Made by a program: the position numbers and the translations under genes
From: Chloroflexota bacterium
GTDB taxonomy: Bacteria > Chloroflexota > Ktedonobacteria > Ktedonobacterales > Ktedonobacteraceae
Length of the DNA stretch: 64,000 nucleotides
Assembly (NCBI GenBank): GCA_005881495.1
Contig: VBHI01000311.1
Span: 1 to 64,000 of the forward strand
Direction: 5' to 3'
Shown here: positions 44,145 to 53,821 of the stretch, in pieces
Layout: each line of letters opens with the position of its first letter
How positions within the stretch are numbered: the stretch's first letter is position 1
The notes under the pieces: generated by a model
The model's database searches: none
What the model saw: the letters and a program-made list of their open reading frames with translations, nothing else
What the model was told of the DNA's origin: nothing

Positions 44145-44408
44145 CTACTTTGCGTTAAGCTGCTTCATCAAGCGTGATTTGCGGCGAGCAGCATTATTTC
44201 GGTGAATAACCCCTTTTTTGGCAGCGCGGTCTAGTTCACTCACGGCGGCGCGTACAGCTTCCTGAGCGGCTTCGTCATTTGAGCCTGAGGCAATAATCTG
44301 GCGAGCCTTCGTTATTTGCGTTTTAACAAGTGATTTGATGCTGCGGTTGTGCAAGCGGCGGCTTTGTTCCTGGCGCATGCGCTTTTCTGCAGCGGCATTA
44401 TTGGGCAT
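44145..44408 (-). CDS. rpsT: Ribosomal protein S20
   Basis: 87 residues, Lys/Arg/Ala-rich three-helix protein: AAEKRMRQEQSRRLHNRSIKS and KKGVIHRNNAARRKSRLMKQL are S20 signatures. ATG 44408 has GGGGAGGAATTGG upstream; the open frame continues to 44510 but without a site. It lies 84 bases upstream of rplS on the same strand. Confidence 0.96.
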   Translation of the reverse strand: MPNNAAAEKRMRQEQSRRLHNRSIKSLVKTQITKARQIIASGSNDEAAQEAVRAAVSELDRAAKKGVIHRNNAARRKSRLMKQLNAK

Positions 44409-44560
44409 CCAATTCCTCCCCGAAACGTCTCTATCTCTCTGTCTGTTTCTGCCCCGACACGGGCGTAATCTACAAAAAATGCCGACTGTAGGTCGGGCGT
44501 GATTGCCCATGGATTATAGCAGAAAGGTGCTATAGATGTCAAATAAAAAATTACAAGTGG

Positions 44561-46282
44561 CTAGTACACTATCACCGGAGCTCCCCAGGAGATCTGTGGA
44601 TAAAGCCAGGCAATGTCACTGGTGTTCATATTGACGCAGCCATGGCTCCCGTTGCCGTTATAAATAGTAGTACCGAGAGCGTCATAATGTGGGAAATTGT
44701 CCCCTGGCCCAAAATTGGCTCTCCACCAGGCGTCGTGGAAGAAGTAGCCGCCAGCATGGTACTCCATCGCATATTTAATTGGCGTTGGCGGATACCAGAA
44801 AGCCGATCCCTGCGGCTCGGTTGATTTAAACTTGGTGGGACTCTGGCGTAGAATGATGCTCCAGAGCCCTGGCGGTGATGGCTTCAAGTATTGACCGGTG
44901 ACAACATAAAATGCTCTTATGAGCTTCCCGTTATTGTAGTAGCGCAGTGTCTGCTCAAGGAGCGACACAATGAGTACCTGACCCCCATTGGGGCCATAGA
45001 CGTTGTAGTGCTTCATTAACTGTATATCGGAAGCGTGACGCTGATTATAGGGTGTTTGGTCGTGGTAGTCGGCCTCCATGGCGCGTAAGTGTAAAAAGTT
45101 TCCATTGATGGTGTCTATTGCGGCCTGGTAATCAGATAATTGCTGGGTGGATTGGGCATACTGTAAAGCTGCGTTTCCGTCAGGGCCTGTGCCATAAGGG
45201 CCATACTCATAATCCAGGTTATATACCCCGCCGTCGACGGGATCACGGTACTGGTGAGCATTGCCCCAACTGCTCACCTCCTGGTTGTACTGCTTGAGCA
45301 GGTAGCTCGCATACCCCGCGGTCAAGGCAAGATGCAGTGATGAGACATCATGGTCAATTTGTGACGAGACTTTGAGGTAATCATCGATTGACCTTGCCTG
45401 GGCAAGCGCTGTCTGATCGGCATTGAGTCGCTGCTGATAACTGGTGGTGTTTTGTCCGTATTGTTTCAGCTTGATAATATCCGCACTGAGCTCCCGCAGT
45501 TTGGCGGCGCCAATATAGGGAACGGCCTGAATAGAGAAATCAGCCATTGCTTGTAACTGCGTAGTTGACTGGTTGATGAGTTGTGTAAGATCATCTGGCT
45601 TACTGGCACTGCGGAAGAGTTGCATGTCCTGCTGGTATTCTTGATTGAGCGCGGCTGTGTCCACGTGGGATGCTTGCAACTGTTTGATGTCCGCTTGCAA
45701 TAACACAAGGTTATTATATGCAGGTCCTAGCAATTGTAATGCGAGTGTTGATTGCTTAGCATTGTTGCTGATTTGCGTATAATCTCTGGGATACTGAGCC
45801 TTGGAGAGTTGGTTTTGATACTGCGTCAGTTGTTTTGCAAAGGTCTTTGCCTCAACAAAATTTTGTGCCTGTCTCTGAGCCAGTGCATTCTCAAGATATT
45901 GAATATCAAGCGCGGCCTGGTAATCAAATTGCTGGGTTACCTGGGTCTCCATGCCTTGTACCTGGATAGCTAGCAACTGATAGCGCTGCGCTACATTGGT
46001 ATAGTAATCGGTAGCAGGTTGACCGCTAAAAATAGTGAGTGGAGCACTCGTATTACTGATCTGAGTTTCTTGCCGAACGATGGGTGCCAGCACGGTGCCG
46101 GGTACGCCAATGCTCTGTGCTTGTGAGATGAGTCTATCAAGGTCAGCCTTGCCGGTATTTGCTCTCTGTTGCGTTTGTGGGTCTCCACCACAAGCACTCA
46201 ATAGGAGCATAACCAACAAGACTGCGCTTCCCGTGAGAATGCCATTCTTCAAACGCCTCCGGGCAACGGTTACAAAGGTCAT
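44561..46282 (-). CDS. L,D-transpeptidase lipoprotein with long coiled-coil spacer
   Basis: 573 residues. A lipoprotein signal (VLLVMLLLSACGG, lipidated Cys) is followed by about 380 residues rich in Gln, Leu and Tyr with long helices, likely a coiled-coil spacer across the wall. The C-terminal YkuD domain carries the catalytic His/Cys motif (GSHGCVNM), with HDAWWRANFG before it. Such enzymes form 3-3 cross-links in peptidoglycan or attach proteins. The region of NGKLIRAFYVVTGQ starts the domain. It is monocistronic. Confidence 0.9.
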   Translation of the reverse strand: MTFVTVARRRLKNGILTGSAVLLVMLLLSACGGDPQTQQRANTGKADLDRLISQAQSIGVPGTVLAPIVRQETQISNTSAPLTIFSGQPATDYYTNVAQRYQLLAIQVQGMETQVTQQFDYQAALDIQYLENALAQRQAQNFVEAKTFAKQLTQYQNQLSKAQYPRDYTQISNNAKQSTLALQLLGPAYNNLVLLQADIKQLQASHVDTAALNQEYQQDMQLFRSASKPDDLTQLINQSTTQLQAMADFSIQAVPYIGAAKLRELSADIIKLKQYGQNTTSYQQRLNADQTALAQARSIDDYLKVSSQIDHDVSSLHLALTAGYASYLLKQYNQEVSSWGNAHQYRDPVDGGVYNLDYEYGPYGTGPDGNAALQYAQSTQQLSDYQAAIDTINGNFLHLRAMEADYHDQTPYNQRHASDIQLMKHYNVYGPNGGQVLIVSLLEQTLRYYNNGKLIRAFYVVTGQYLKPSPPGLWSIILRQSPTKFKSTEPQGSAFWYPPTPIKYAMEYHAGGYFFHDAWWRANFGPGDNFPHYDALGTTIYNGNGSHGCVNMNTSDIAWLYPQISWGAPVIVY

Positions 46283-46476
46283 TGGCAGCCTTCCCTCCTG
46301 GGAGCTTATACATCCCTTAATGATGAGTCAGATGATAAAATGGAAATATAGAATACATAAGTCTATCCATAATATGTACATCGCATAACACCTGTGAAAG
46401 TAACAGGGAACGAACACGGTATGAAGAGGTACCCACCAGGTTCAGGAACTGTGTGGGTACCTCGTCAAGCATTACG

Positions 46477-47613
46477 TTATGCCAGTGCTTGCTGTAAATC
46501 TGCCAGAATATCCTCTGCATCTTCTATGCCAACCGAAAGCCGCAGCAGTGTATCGGTCAGGCCACGAGACTCGCGAATCTCCTTCGGAATAGAGCCGTGA
46601 GTCATGGAAGCAGGATGACAGACAAGTGACTCGACGCCACCAAGGCTTTCGGCAAGGGCGATTACGTTGAAGCGTCGTACCAGCTTATCAACATCCTCAT
46701 AAACCCCCTTAAACTGGAATGAAACCATACCTCCAAACCCACTCATCTGGCGTTTGGCCAGTTCATAATCGGGGTGTGAAGGCAATCCAGGATAATAAAC
46801 CTTTTCCACTCGGGGATGCTCTTCCAGAAACTTCGCCACTATGCGTGCATTCTCTTCGTGTTGGCGCATACGCACGGCCAGTGTCTTAATGCCGCGCAGT
46901 ATGAGCCATGCGTCAAATGGTGAGGGAACACTGCCGGCGGCATTCTCGTAAAACTTGATTGCTTCGTATGCCTCTTCATTATTCAGCACCAGGGCGCCTC
47001 CAATGACGTCGCTGTGCCCATTGATGTATTTGGTCGTGCTATGAACAACAATGTCGGCTCCCAACTTCAGCGGCTGCTGAAAATAGGGACTGGCAAATGT
47101 GTTATCAACGACAACCAGTACATTATGTCGATGAGCTATCTCGGCGACGGCCTGGATGTCAATCAAGCGCAGAAGTGGGTTCGTCGGAGTTTCTAACCAG
47201 ATAATCCTGGTGTTAGGGCGGATTGCCTTTGCATACCCTGCAATATTTCCCGCTGTCACATAGCTGGTTTCGACCTTGTAGCGGCGCATAACGCGTTCAA
47301 AGATGCGAAAGCTGCCGCCGTAGAGATCATCGCAGGCAATCATGTGGTCACCTGCGCTTAAGAGGCTGAGTATTGCCTGTTCCGCGGCCATCCCAGAGGC
47401 AAAGGCCAGTCCATATCGCCCATCTTCGAGGGCTGCAATACAATCCTCAAGCGCGGTGCGCGTAGGGTTATGCGAACGTGAATATTCATATCCTTTGTGA
47501 TCACCCAATCCAGCCTGGGCATAGGTCGATGTTTGGAAAATGGGCGTCATGATTGCGCCTGTCGATGGATCAGGCTCCTGGCCAGCATGGATAGCCTTTG
47601 TTGAAAACTTCAT
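46477..47613 (-). CDS. Cystathionine gamma-synthase/gamma-lyase family PLP enzyme
   Basis: 378 residues. KFSTKAIHAGQEPDP, YEYSRSHNPTR, FASGMAAEQAI, PLP-binding Lys in VHSTTKYINGHSDVIGG, and SLGGVESLVCHPASMTH are trans-sulfuration family hallmarks. It either makes cystathionine from an activated homoserine (MetB) or splits cystathionine (MetC/CGL); sequence by eye does not separate these. ATG 47613 has AAGGAGCG upstream. Confidence 0.9.
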   Translation of the reverse strand: MKFSTKAIHAGQEPDPSTGAIMTPIFQTSTYAQAGLGDHKGYEYSRSHNPTRTALEDCIAALEDGRYGLAFASGMAAEQAILSLLSAGDHMIACDDLYGGSFRIFERVMRRYKVETSYVTAGNIAGYAKAIRPNTRIIWLETPTNPLLRLIDIQAVAEIAHRHNVLVVVDNTFASPYFQQPLKLGADIVVHSTTKYINGHSDVIGGALVLNNEEAYEAIKFYENAAGSVPSPFDAWLILRGIKTLAVRMRQHEENARIVAKFLEEHPRVEKVYYPGLPSHPDYELAKRQMSGFGGMVSFQFKGVYEDVDKLVRRFNVIALAESLGGVESLVCHPASMTHGSIPKEIRESRGLTDTLLRLSVGIEDAEDILADLQQALA

Positions 47614-47697
47614 GCTTTTTACGCTCCTTGCAAAGATTTTCTTAATCATTACAGTTTGTACCCTTGTGTTTGCCGGATAGTATGTTGTCAGGATGCG

Positions 47698-47726
47698 ACT
47701 ATATCACTTCTTACAAGAAAGGGCAA
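47698..47726 (-). promoter_or_regulatory. Promoter of the trans-sulfuration gene
   Basis: Minus-strand TTGCCC (47721-47726) and TATAGT (47698-47703) separated by 17 bases. No SAM riboswitch or S-box is visible in the 85 bases to the start codon. Confidence 0.6.
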
Positions 47727-47871
47727 TGTGCATGGGGGGGCAGGGGCAGCGCAGCTAAAACCCAACATCCTCTACAACATTGAACCTTGCTGAAACGTAA
47801 CAATTACGGGTATTCTATTTATAACAACATGTAACTCACAGGTTTATTCATTATTACCAGGAGCAACGTCA

Positions 47872-48675
47872 ATGGAGCCGTCCCATGTGTCCCATACCAC
47901 AAGCACAGCACAATCATCAAACGAACCTATTATCGGCGTCCTACTGGTGCATGGGCTGAATGGCAATCTCAGGGATATGGAAGAGTTGGAGCGCGCGCTC
48001 CAGGACCGTGGTATGGTCACACGTAATATGCTTTTACCGGGACATGGCGTACGTGTACACGAGATGTTGTCCACGGGTTGGTATCAATGGGCGGATGCAG
48101 TGCGGGACGAATTGTATGCTTTGAAACAGCGTTGTGATGTTGTGTTTATCGTTGGGCATTCACTCGGTGGGGCTCTTGCGCTGCATACCGCTGCTCATGA
48201 AGAAGTGGCGGGTATTGTCGCTATGTGTGCTCCCATCCATATGCACCCACTGACTCACTACGCTGTGCGAATAGGGAAATACCTGACGCCTCTTGTGCCG
48301 ACAGTACGTGAAGACGTGCGCGACCCTGAGGCGCGCCATCGCTATGCGCGCGAAGCGTATCGATGGACGCCGATGCGACCCGTCGAGAGTATGTTGCAAT
48401 TTTTGCCAACGCTGCGGGCAGAACTACCCAATGTAACCGCACCGGCGCTGATTATGACATCCATTCATGATCATGTTGTTCCTGCTCGCGATGGTCGAGA
48501 AATTTATCTGCAAATAGGTTCCAAAGAAAAACACCTCGTCACCTTCCATCGTTCATATCATGTAATCATGAAAGATTATGACCGCGAGGAAGTATTCGCG
48601 AAAACCATTGCCTTTATTCTGCGCCATTCCAGCAAGGCAAAACCACATCAAAAAAAAGCCAATCAAACGGCGTAA
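47872..48675 (+). CDS. Alpha/beta-hydrolase, carboxylesterase/monoacylglycerol lipase type
   Basis: 267 residues. Oxyanion loop VLLVHGLNGN, nucleophile Ser in VGHSLGGALAL, acid in TSIHDHVVPA and His in RSYHVIMKDYD. The lid region is short, as in Est30-like carboxylesterases and small monoacylglycerol lipases. No signal peptide. A huge terminator hairpin follows at once. Confidence 0.88.
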   Translation: MEPSHVSHTTSTAQSSNEPIIGVLLVHGLNGNLRDMEELERALQDRGMVTRNMLLPGHGVRVHEMLSTGWYQWADAVRDELYALKQRCDVVFIVGHSLGGALALHTAAHEEVAGIVAMCAPIHMHPLTHYAVRIGKYLTPLVPTVREDVRDPEARHRYAREAYRWTPMRPVESMLQFLPTLRAELPNVTAPALIMTSIHDHVVPARDGREIYLQIGSKEKHLVTFHRSYHVIMKDYDREEVFAKTIAFILRHSSKAKPHQKKANQTA

Positions 48676-48676
48676 A

Positions 48677-48753
48677 AGATAGCGCAGGTATGGGAGACAT
48701 ACAGTTTCACCGCGTTGCGATACTGCATACCTCCCATACCTGCGCTATCTTTT
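48677..48753 (+). terminator. Terminator with perfect 20-bp stem
   Basis: AGATAGCGCAGGTATGGGAG (48677-48696) and its exact complement at 48731-48750 flank a 34-base loop and are followed by TTTT. The length and perfection of the stem are unusual for a simple terminator. Confidence 0.8.
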
Positions 48754-48820
48754 GCTACAAGGGTCCCTTTCGTGTATACTACTATCCTGAAATTGATGAC
48801 ATTGAAGGAATAGAAAAGCT

Positions 48821-50272
48821 TTGACACAGCAAATCACTCATACAGCAGAACGCAATGATGAAGATGAAGTGAAGCCACATATTTCACAACCATTATCGCT
48901 TCAACGTACTCGCAACTCCTTCACGGGTATTATCATCCTGCTCGTGTTGATCAGCATGTTGCTACTCTTTTCTACCAGCCTGTTAATACCAAATTTGGTC
49001 CAGGTCATTACTCATCCAGGCCAGCAGGGAGCGAAAAGTACTCCAACGACACAATTTGCACACACGCTTCCTGCATCACCTACACCAACAGATCAGAACG
49101 CGACTCCCACAGCTGCTCCTCCAATCTTTTCACCAAATAATATTGCTATTCCTCCTTTACAACTTCCCGCGGGGCGCGAAATAATTTACGAACAGCAAAA
49201 CAATATCTACATGGTTTCAAGCACAGGTGACGGATCACCTCAAGTAATAACCACTCCTGGCTACATCTACAATCAAGCTGTACGTCCTGTGCTGACGCCA
49301 TCTGGTCAACTGCTTTACAGCGGCGACGGTATCTATTTGACTGACATCTTTGGAGACACACCAGAAAAAATTGCCTCACTTGCTCCTGATCTCGTGATTA
49401 CCTCGATGGCCCTGAGTAGCGACGGTTCGATGGTTGCCTGGAGCACTGAACCTGCCAGTGGCGACGGTATTATTGATATATACGCGGGTCCGTTAACGGC
49501 TCCTGACAAGGTTTTTGAACAGTCATCGACAACCTGCCCGTGCTTTCGTGTCTTTGCTTTTATGAATGATCCCGCAAAACATAGCAACTCGACACTGCTC
49601 CTAACAGATGGTCAGCAAAGCCATGAGGCCATACAGTTTGGGCTGTGGACCCTTGATCTTACCGCTCCGCTCTCTGCAACTCCGCGACCTCTATTAGATG
49701 GGAACTCACCGCAAGGTCCGCTGGCCCTTTCTCCTTACGGTAATGTGTTGCTCTATTCTTCTTATGAAGGCCAGGTACCTACACCAACTGATGGCAGCGT
49801 GCCCGATGATCTGGCCATACTCAAATATGCGAATAGCCTGAAAGTAACAACACTTGATGGGCATCCCCTTACGATGGATATCTCACAGACGCTGCTGTCA
49901 GAACAACACGAACTGAGGAATAGCGCAAATTATCACTGGGTCTCGACCCCTGTCTTTTCCGTGGATGGCCACACGATCATCTACAGCGAATTTTCTACGC
50001 AATCGCAGCCTCCTTACGACCGCGCCAGTGCACTGTTCATGGCTAACATGAGCGGTTCTGGTAAACAGTTGCGTGTCAGCCAGGCGCAGTTGTTGGCAAC
50101 ATCGAATGTCAGGTTACTTGAATTGGGGGCATGGTTCGATAATCATATCTTGACAGTATATGGAGATGGATCGCTCTATGCCATGGATATACAGAGCGGC
50201 GCTGTGGCAACTATTGTTCAAACAGGGGCGTATGCTCGTATCATCGCAGTAGTGGGTGTAGGTAAAATATAG
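48821..50272 (+). CDS. Membrane-anchored beta-propeller (WD40-like/TolB-type) protein
   Basis: 483 residues from TTG 48821. One helix (about 35-58, IIILLVLISMLLLFSTSLLIP) is followed by a Thr/Pro/Ser-rich linker and about 350 residues of propeller-like repeats: IYEQQNNIYMVSSTGDG, LLYSGDGIYLTDIFGD, MVAWSTEPASGDGIIDIY, IIYSEFSTQ, and LYAMDIQSG. The propeller would lie outside the membrane. The start is uncertain: AAGGAATAG lies 10 bases before the TTG, and no ATG fits nearby. Function unknown; binding or scaffold is likely. Confidence 0.75.
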   Translation: MTQQITHTAERNDEDEVKPHISQPLSLQRTRNSFTGIIILLVLISMLLLFSTSLLIPNLVQVITHPGQQGAKSTPTTQFAHTLPASPTPTDQNATPTAAPPIFSPNNIAIPPLQLPAGREIIYEQQNNIYMVSSTGDGSPQVITTPGYIYNQAVRPVLTPSGQLLYSGDGIYLTDIFGDTPEKIASLAPDLVITSMALSSDGSMVAWSTEPASGDGIIDIYAGPLTAPDKVFEQSSTTCPCFRVFAFMNDPAKHSNSTLLLTDGQQSHEAIQFGLWTLDLTAPLSATPRPLLDGNSPQGPLALSPYGNVLLYSSYEGQVPTPTDGSVPDDLAILKYANSLKVTTLDGHPLTMDISQTLLSEQHELRNSANYHWVSTPVFSVDGHTIIYSEFSTQSQPPYDRASALFMANMSGSGKQLRVSQAQLLATSNVRLLELGAWFDNHILTVYGDGSLYAMDIQSGAVATIVQTGAYARIIAVVGVGKI

Positions 50273-51010
50273 ATGAGAACTCGCCTGAGTCACCTGGTTT
50301 TTCTGCTGTTTTGTCTGTCCTGCGTCGCCGAACTCATCGCACAAGAAATGCCATAAGAAACGGGCGCAACCTCTTGATGTCACCCTGAGCGCTGCCCTGT
50401 CACCCTGAGCGCAGCGAAGGGTCTCTCTCGCCGGGCAGAGCGTTCCGCTGGTTGTCACCCTTGCTGCTTCCCCGGGTGTCACCCTCTCTCAAGGGTAGGA
50501 ATTTTGTGAAACGAGCAGGGAAGCGGGTTCGTCCCGTAGGGGCGGGGGTGGCAGGGAAGAAGGGTGGGGACCCTTGGGTCGCCCGGCGTCCTGTTCCCCT
50601 GCCGCTTCCCACCTGCCCCCATGGGCGACGCAAGCGTCCCCACTCCACTCCACACCTCTCCCGCCCCTACGAACGTGACGATCTGCCCCCAAATACCTAC
50701 TGTTGAGAGGGTGTCACCCTGAGCGAAGCGAAGGGTCCCTCTCGCGTGGTGCAGGGAGATGCTTCGCGGAGTTTACACTGAGCGGAGCGAATGTGCTCAG
50801 CATGACAGGACGGCGCTCAGCATGACCATGCAAGTAGGGCCGTGCTGCCGCGCTCTCGCATCGCACTCGTCCACTGAGGCGTCAACAGGTCCATGCTAAG
50901 CGCTGCTGGTGTACGCCCAACCTGGCTGGTGCTTCTAATGGGGCCTATTTAGCCTCAATGGACTAGCGCGTCTACCTACGGTCAGGCAAGCTGCAAGGAG
51001 ATGTGCTCGC
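50273..51010. other. Repeat-rich intergenic region
   Basis: 738 bases without a credible gene. GTCACCCTGAGCGCAGCGAAGGGTC at 50399-50423 and GTCACCCTGAGCGAAGCGAAGGGTC at 50712-50736 are near-identical, each followed by C/T-rich TCTCGC; a partial copy stands at 50379 and a decayed one about 50774. Between them is a G/C-rich stretch with CGTAGGGGCGGGGGTGGC and its near complement GCCCCTACGAACG, which can fold over about 100 bases. Small open frames here look like chance. Confidence 0.7.
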
Positions 51011-52264
51011 CTAAATTTGTCTGCGATTTGACCTGGGAATAAGCAGCAGCGCGAGTAGCATACCGGCAACGAGACCACCAATGTGATCCCAGATGCCAAT
51101 GTTTGTGGCGGAGAAGCCAATGAAAAGGTTGAGTCCCAGCCAGAAAAGCCACTGCATGATAGCGCCTCGTCCATACGCGCCCATGTTGCGGCGGTTCACA
51201 AAGTAAAAAACGCCCAGCGCACCAAAGACGCCAAAGATGGCTCCGGAAGCTCCGGCATTTACGACAAGGCTTGATGGGCTCAAAAAGTAGGTGAAAATAC
51301 CTCCAAGTATACCGGATCCCAGGTAAATGACCAGGTAACGCCATTTCCCAAAAAAGATCTCGACTACTGTTCCGATGAAGAACAGTGAAAGCATGTTCAC
51401 CCCGAGGTGCACTAAGTTAAAGTGCAGAAACATGGCTGTGAAGACACGCCAGACCTGCCCTTGTTGCACGAAGATGTTGACCTGCCCTCCTGCATTGACA
51501 ATCGCCTGCAAGCCCCGATCGCTCGAATCGAAACTAATAGTCTGATTTATCAGGCTGAGAATAGCGTACACGATCACATTGATCCCAATCAGGATATAGG
51601 TCACGAAACGTGGATTCTGGCTGATCGCGAAGCGAGTGCGAATAACCTGTCGCTGCATGGTGTTCGGCCGCGACCAGGTAGGGATCGTCTCTCGTTGTGC
51701 CATACCATTTGCCCCAGTTGAACCTGTAGAACTACTTTCAGGCGTAGGTACCGGGCTATAGCCGGGCGCAGTGGGTTCCGGACCATAGCCGGGCGCAGTG
51801 GCCGGTTCCAGGGGTGGGAAGCAATTGTCGAAATGCATGCCATGGGAGAGGCGAGCAGCGCGCGAACGTGCTAACCCCGCATCATAATCCTGCCCGGTTG
51901 CGCGCAGCAAGTAAGCTCGTAAGGCATGCACATATCCTGAGCCTGGATCCTGGCTAATAACCGCGTCAACGTCCTGTAGCGCGCGATCATAGCGGCGGTC
52001 AAGCAAATTGAGTAACGCATTTGCCAGGGTGCTTTCGACCCCTCCCTCCGGCTGCAACTCTTGTACTTTACGGCAGGCCATATAGACAACGCCATAAGAA
52101 CCAAGCGCCAGGTTTGCCTCTGCCAGTCCCAGGTGCACCATCGGGTTATCTGGTTCAAGTTGTGCAGCGTGTGCATAAGCAATAGCGGCTTCGCGTCCCT
52201 GTCCCTCTGCCAGAGCTTGTTTCCCACGCTCCAGGTATGCCTGAATATCTGTTTGTGCTTCCAA
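51011..52264 (-). CDS. Rhomboid-family intramembrane protease with N-terminal TPR domain
   Basis: 417 residues. Residues 1-150 hold about three TPR-like units (ALAEGQGREAAIAYAHAAQLEPD). A Pro/Ser/Thr-rich linker with PGYGPEPTAPGYSPVP follows, then a six-helix rhomboid domain: HLGVNMLSLFFIG, nucleophile Ser in NAGASGAIFGVFGA and His in WDHIGGLVAGM. It should cut substrates within the membrane. The TTG at 52264 is chosen because GGAGG stands 9 bases before it, within the end of the upstream gene; a TTG at 52303 lacks a site. Confidence 0.87.
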   Translation of the reverse strand: MEAQTDIQAYLERGKQALAEGQGREAAIAYAHAAQLEPDNPMVHLGLAEANLALGSYGVVYMACRKVQELQPEGGVESTLANALLNLLDRRYDRALQDVDAVISQDPGSGYVHALRAYLLRATGQDYDAGLARSRAARLSHGMHFDNCFPPLEPATAPGYGPEPTAPGYSPVPTPESSSTGSTGANGMAQRETIPTWSRPNTMQRQVIRTRFAISQNPRFVTYILIGINVIVYAILSLINQTISFDSSDRGLQAIVNAGGQVNIFVQQGQVWRVFTAMFLHFNLVHLGVNMLSLFFIGTVVEIFFGKWRYLVIYLGSGILGGIFTYFLSPSSLVVNAGASGAIFGVFGALGVFYFVNRRNMGAYGRGAIMQWLFWLGLNLFIGFSATNIGIWDHIGGLVAGMLLALLLIPRSNRRQI

Positions 52265-52268
52265 AAAA

Positions 52269-53141
52269 TTATCCTCCAATGAAAAGTCGGGCAATGATTG
52301 CAAGTATTAGTGTACCTGTTATCGTCAATAGAGCAAGGGGCCACTGGCGCGATAGGCTATGTGTATCTACTAACGTCTTGTTATCTGACAACGTATACCG
52401 TGGAGTAAACCACAAGCCGAGCAGGCATCCACTTAATAAGCCACCTACATGCGCATAATTATCAACGTTTGGAACAAACAGCCCTATGCTTAGATTCACT
52501 ACAATCACAAAGACGAGCCAGAGCAGCGCCGAGATACCGCCATTACGAAAAGCCCTGCGGTGTATGAACACGAATACGCTATAGGCTCCTACCAGGCCAT
52601 AGATAGCGCCGGAAGCTCCAACGCTGACTTCTTGTGGCATAAAATAATAGCTGGCGATGATACTGATGGTGCCTGTCACGAAATAAATGAGTAAGAAGCG
52701 CGTATGTCCAACCAGGCGTTCCAAAAAGACGCCCAGCACTACAAGGTTGAGCATATTCAGCCCGACATGCAGCAGGTTCGCGTGCAGAAATAGCGGTGTG
52801 ACAAAACGCCAGTATTGCCCTTGATTGATCAGGTCATTCTCTTTTGCTCCAAACGCAATCAAAACATTGCTCAGCGCATCATTATCCTTGTCCTGGATGC
52901 TGATTGCATTGTTCATAGTGACTATCATAATATCGTGGAAGGTATGTGCGCCAGTTGCCAGGGCAAATTGATAAGCAGTAATACACCAGACGATGATTGT
53001 GCCAAGAGTAATGCTCCACGTCACCCACGAGTAGCGTGAAAGCCCATGTGCATTTCTATATTTACTCAGTGCAGCCTGATAGCTGATTTGGGTTGTTAGC
53101 TTGCCAGATGCTGTAACATTTTTGCTATGGATATTGTCCAC
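52269..53141 (-). CDS. Rhomboid-family intramembrane protease
   Basis: 290 residues. Six core helices with HVGLNMLNLVVLG, Ser in VGASGAIYGLVGA and His in NYAHVGGLLSG; an extra helix at residues 40-65 and another at the C-terminal end. Starts at GTG 53141 after GAGGGTAC. It ends four bases before the likely start of the second rhomboid, so the two are co-translated. No TPR part. Confidence 0.9.
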   Translation of the reverse strand: MDNIHSKNVTASGKLTTQISYQAALSKYRNAHGLSRYSWVTWSITLGTIIVWCITAYQFALATGAHTFHDIMIVTMNNAISIQDKDNDALSNVLIAFGAKENDLINQGQYWRFVTPLFLHANLLHVGLNMLNLVVLGVFLERLVGHTRFLLIYFVTGTISIIASYYFMPQEVSVGASGAIYGLVGAYSVFVFIHRRAFRNGGISALLWLVFVIVVNLSIGLFVPNVDNYAHVGGLLSGCLLGLWFTPRYTLSDNKTLVDTHSLSRQWPLALLTITGTLILAIIARLFIGG

Positions 53142-53334
53142 TCAGTACCCTCAAGGGAACCTGGCAGGTGGTATTTCCCACCTATTCCCGGCCCCTATAC
53201 TCATTATTACGTTTATGGCAGGAGAATGTAGCAACTTTATACGTATTATAGCTGATACCTGGCTTCTAGCTTTGCTTATGGGTTATAATCAAGTCATAGC
53301 AAATTGGAAATACATTTGTTGAGAGAGGTGTGCA

Positions 53335-53820
53335 ATGAAAAGAACATTGCGGAATGCGATCATTATCGCCGCCATTGTTTTGATACTACTCTTTATTGGT
53401 TTCATCCTCGCTGCGGTATACGGTGTGGTGCTCGATGTCCTCTACGTCTTCCTGATCGTACTGGCCGCCATCGCCATTATATCGACCGCCTACCTTATCT
53501 ACTCGATTTTGCTACTTAATCAAACAATCATGACATTGCGCAATGAGATGAGGCCTCTTATTGTATCGGTCACTCAAACTGCCGATATTGTCAAAGGTAC
53601 TGCGAAATCTGTCGGCCAGACCGCTACGGCCATCAGCAGCACGGCCGAATTGACGAGCGAGTTTGCGCTTAATCCGAGCGTACGCGCAACCGCGGCTGTC
53701 GTCGCTGGCCAGCAAATGATCCGCGTGTTTTTTGGGAGAGGCCGCGTCCGGAGTAGGGCTGAAAGGCGGCGTCAAGAGCAGTCAGAGGCGCTAAAAGCCA
53801 GCAAGGAAGGAGGAGAGTAA
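53335..53820 (+). CDS. Small membrane protein, unknown
   Basis: 161 residues. Two helices at 7-60 (AAIVLILLFIGFILAAVYGVVLDVLYVFLIVLAAIAII), then a heptad-like helical region (SVTQTADIVKGTAKSVGQT) as in DUF948-type proteins and a basic tail (RSRAERRRQEQ). AGAGAGGTGTGCA precedes the ATG. It ends one base before the next gene. Confidence 0.7.
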   Translation: MKRTLRNAIIIAAIVLILLFIGFILAAVYGVVLDVLYVFLIVLAAIAIISTAYLIYSILLLNQTIMTLRNEMRPLIVSVTQTADIVKGTAKSVGQTATAISSTAELTSEFALNPSVRATAAVVAGQQMIRVFFGRGRVRSRAERRRQEQSEALKASKEGGE

Positions 53821-53821
53821 G

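Noticed and set aside
50452..50706. Short open frames in the 50.4-50.9 kb gap
   Set aside because: They consist of repeat sequence and G/C-rich low-complexity DNA without ribosome sites.
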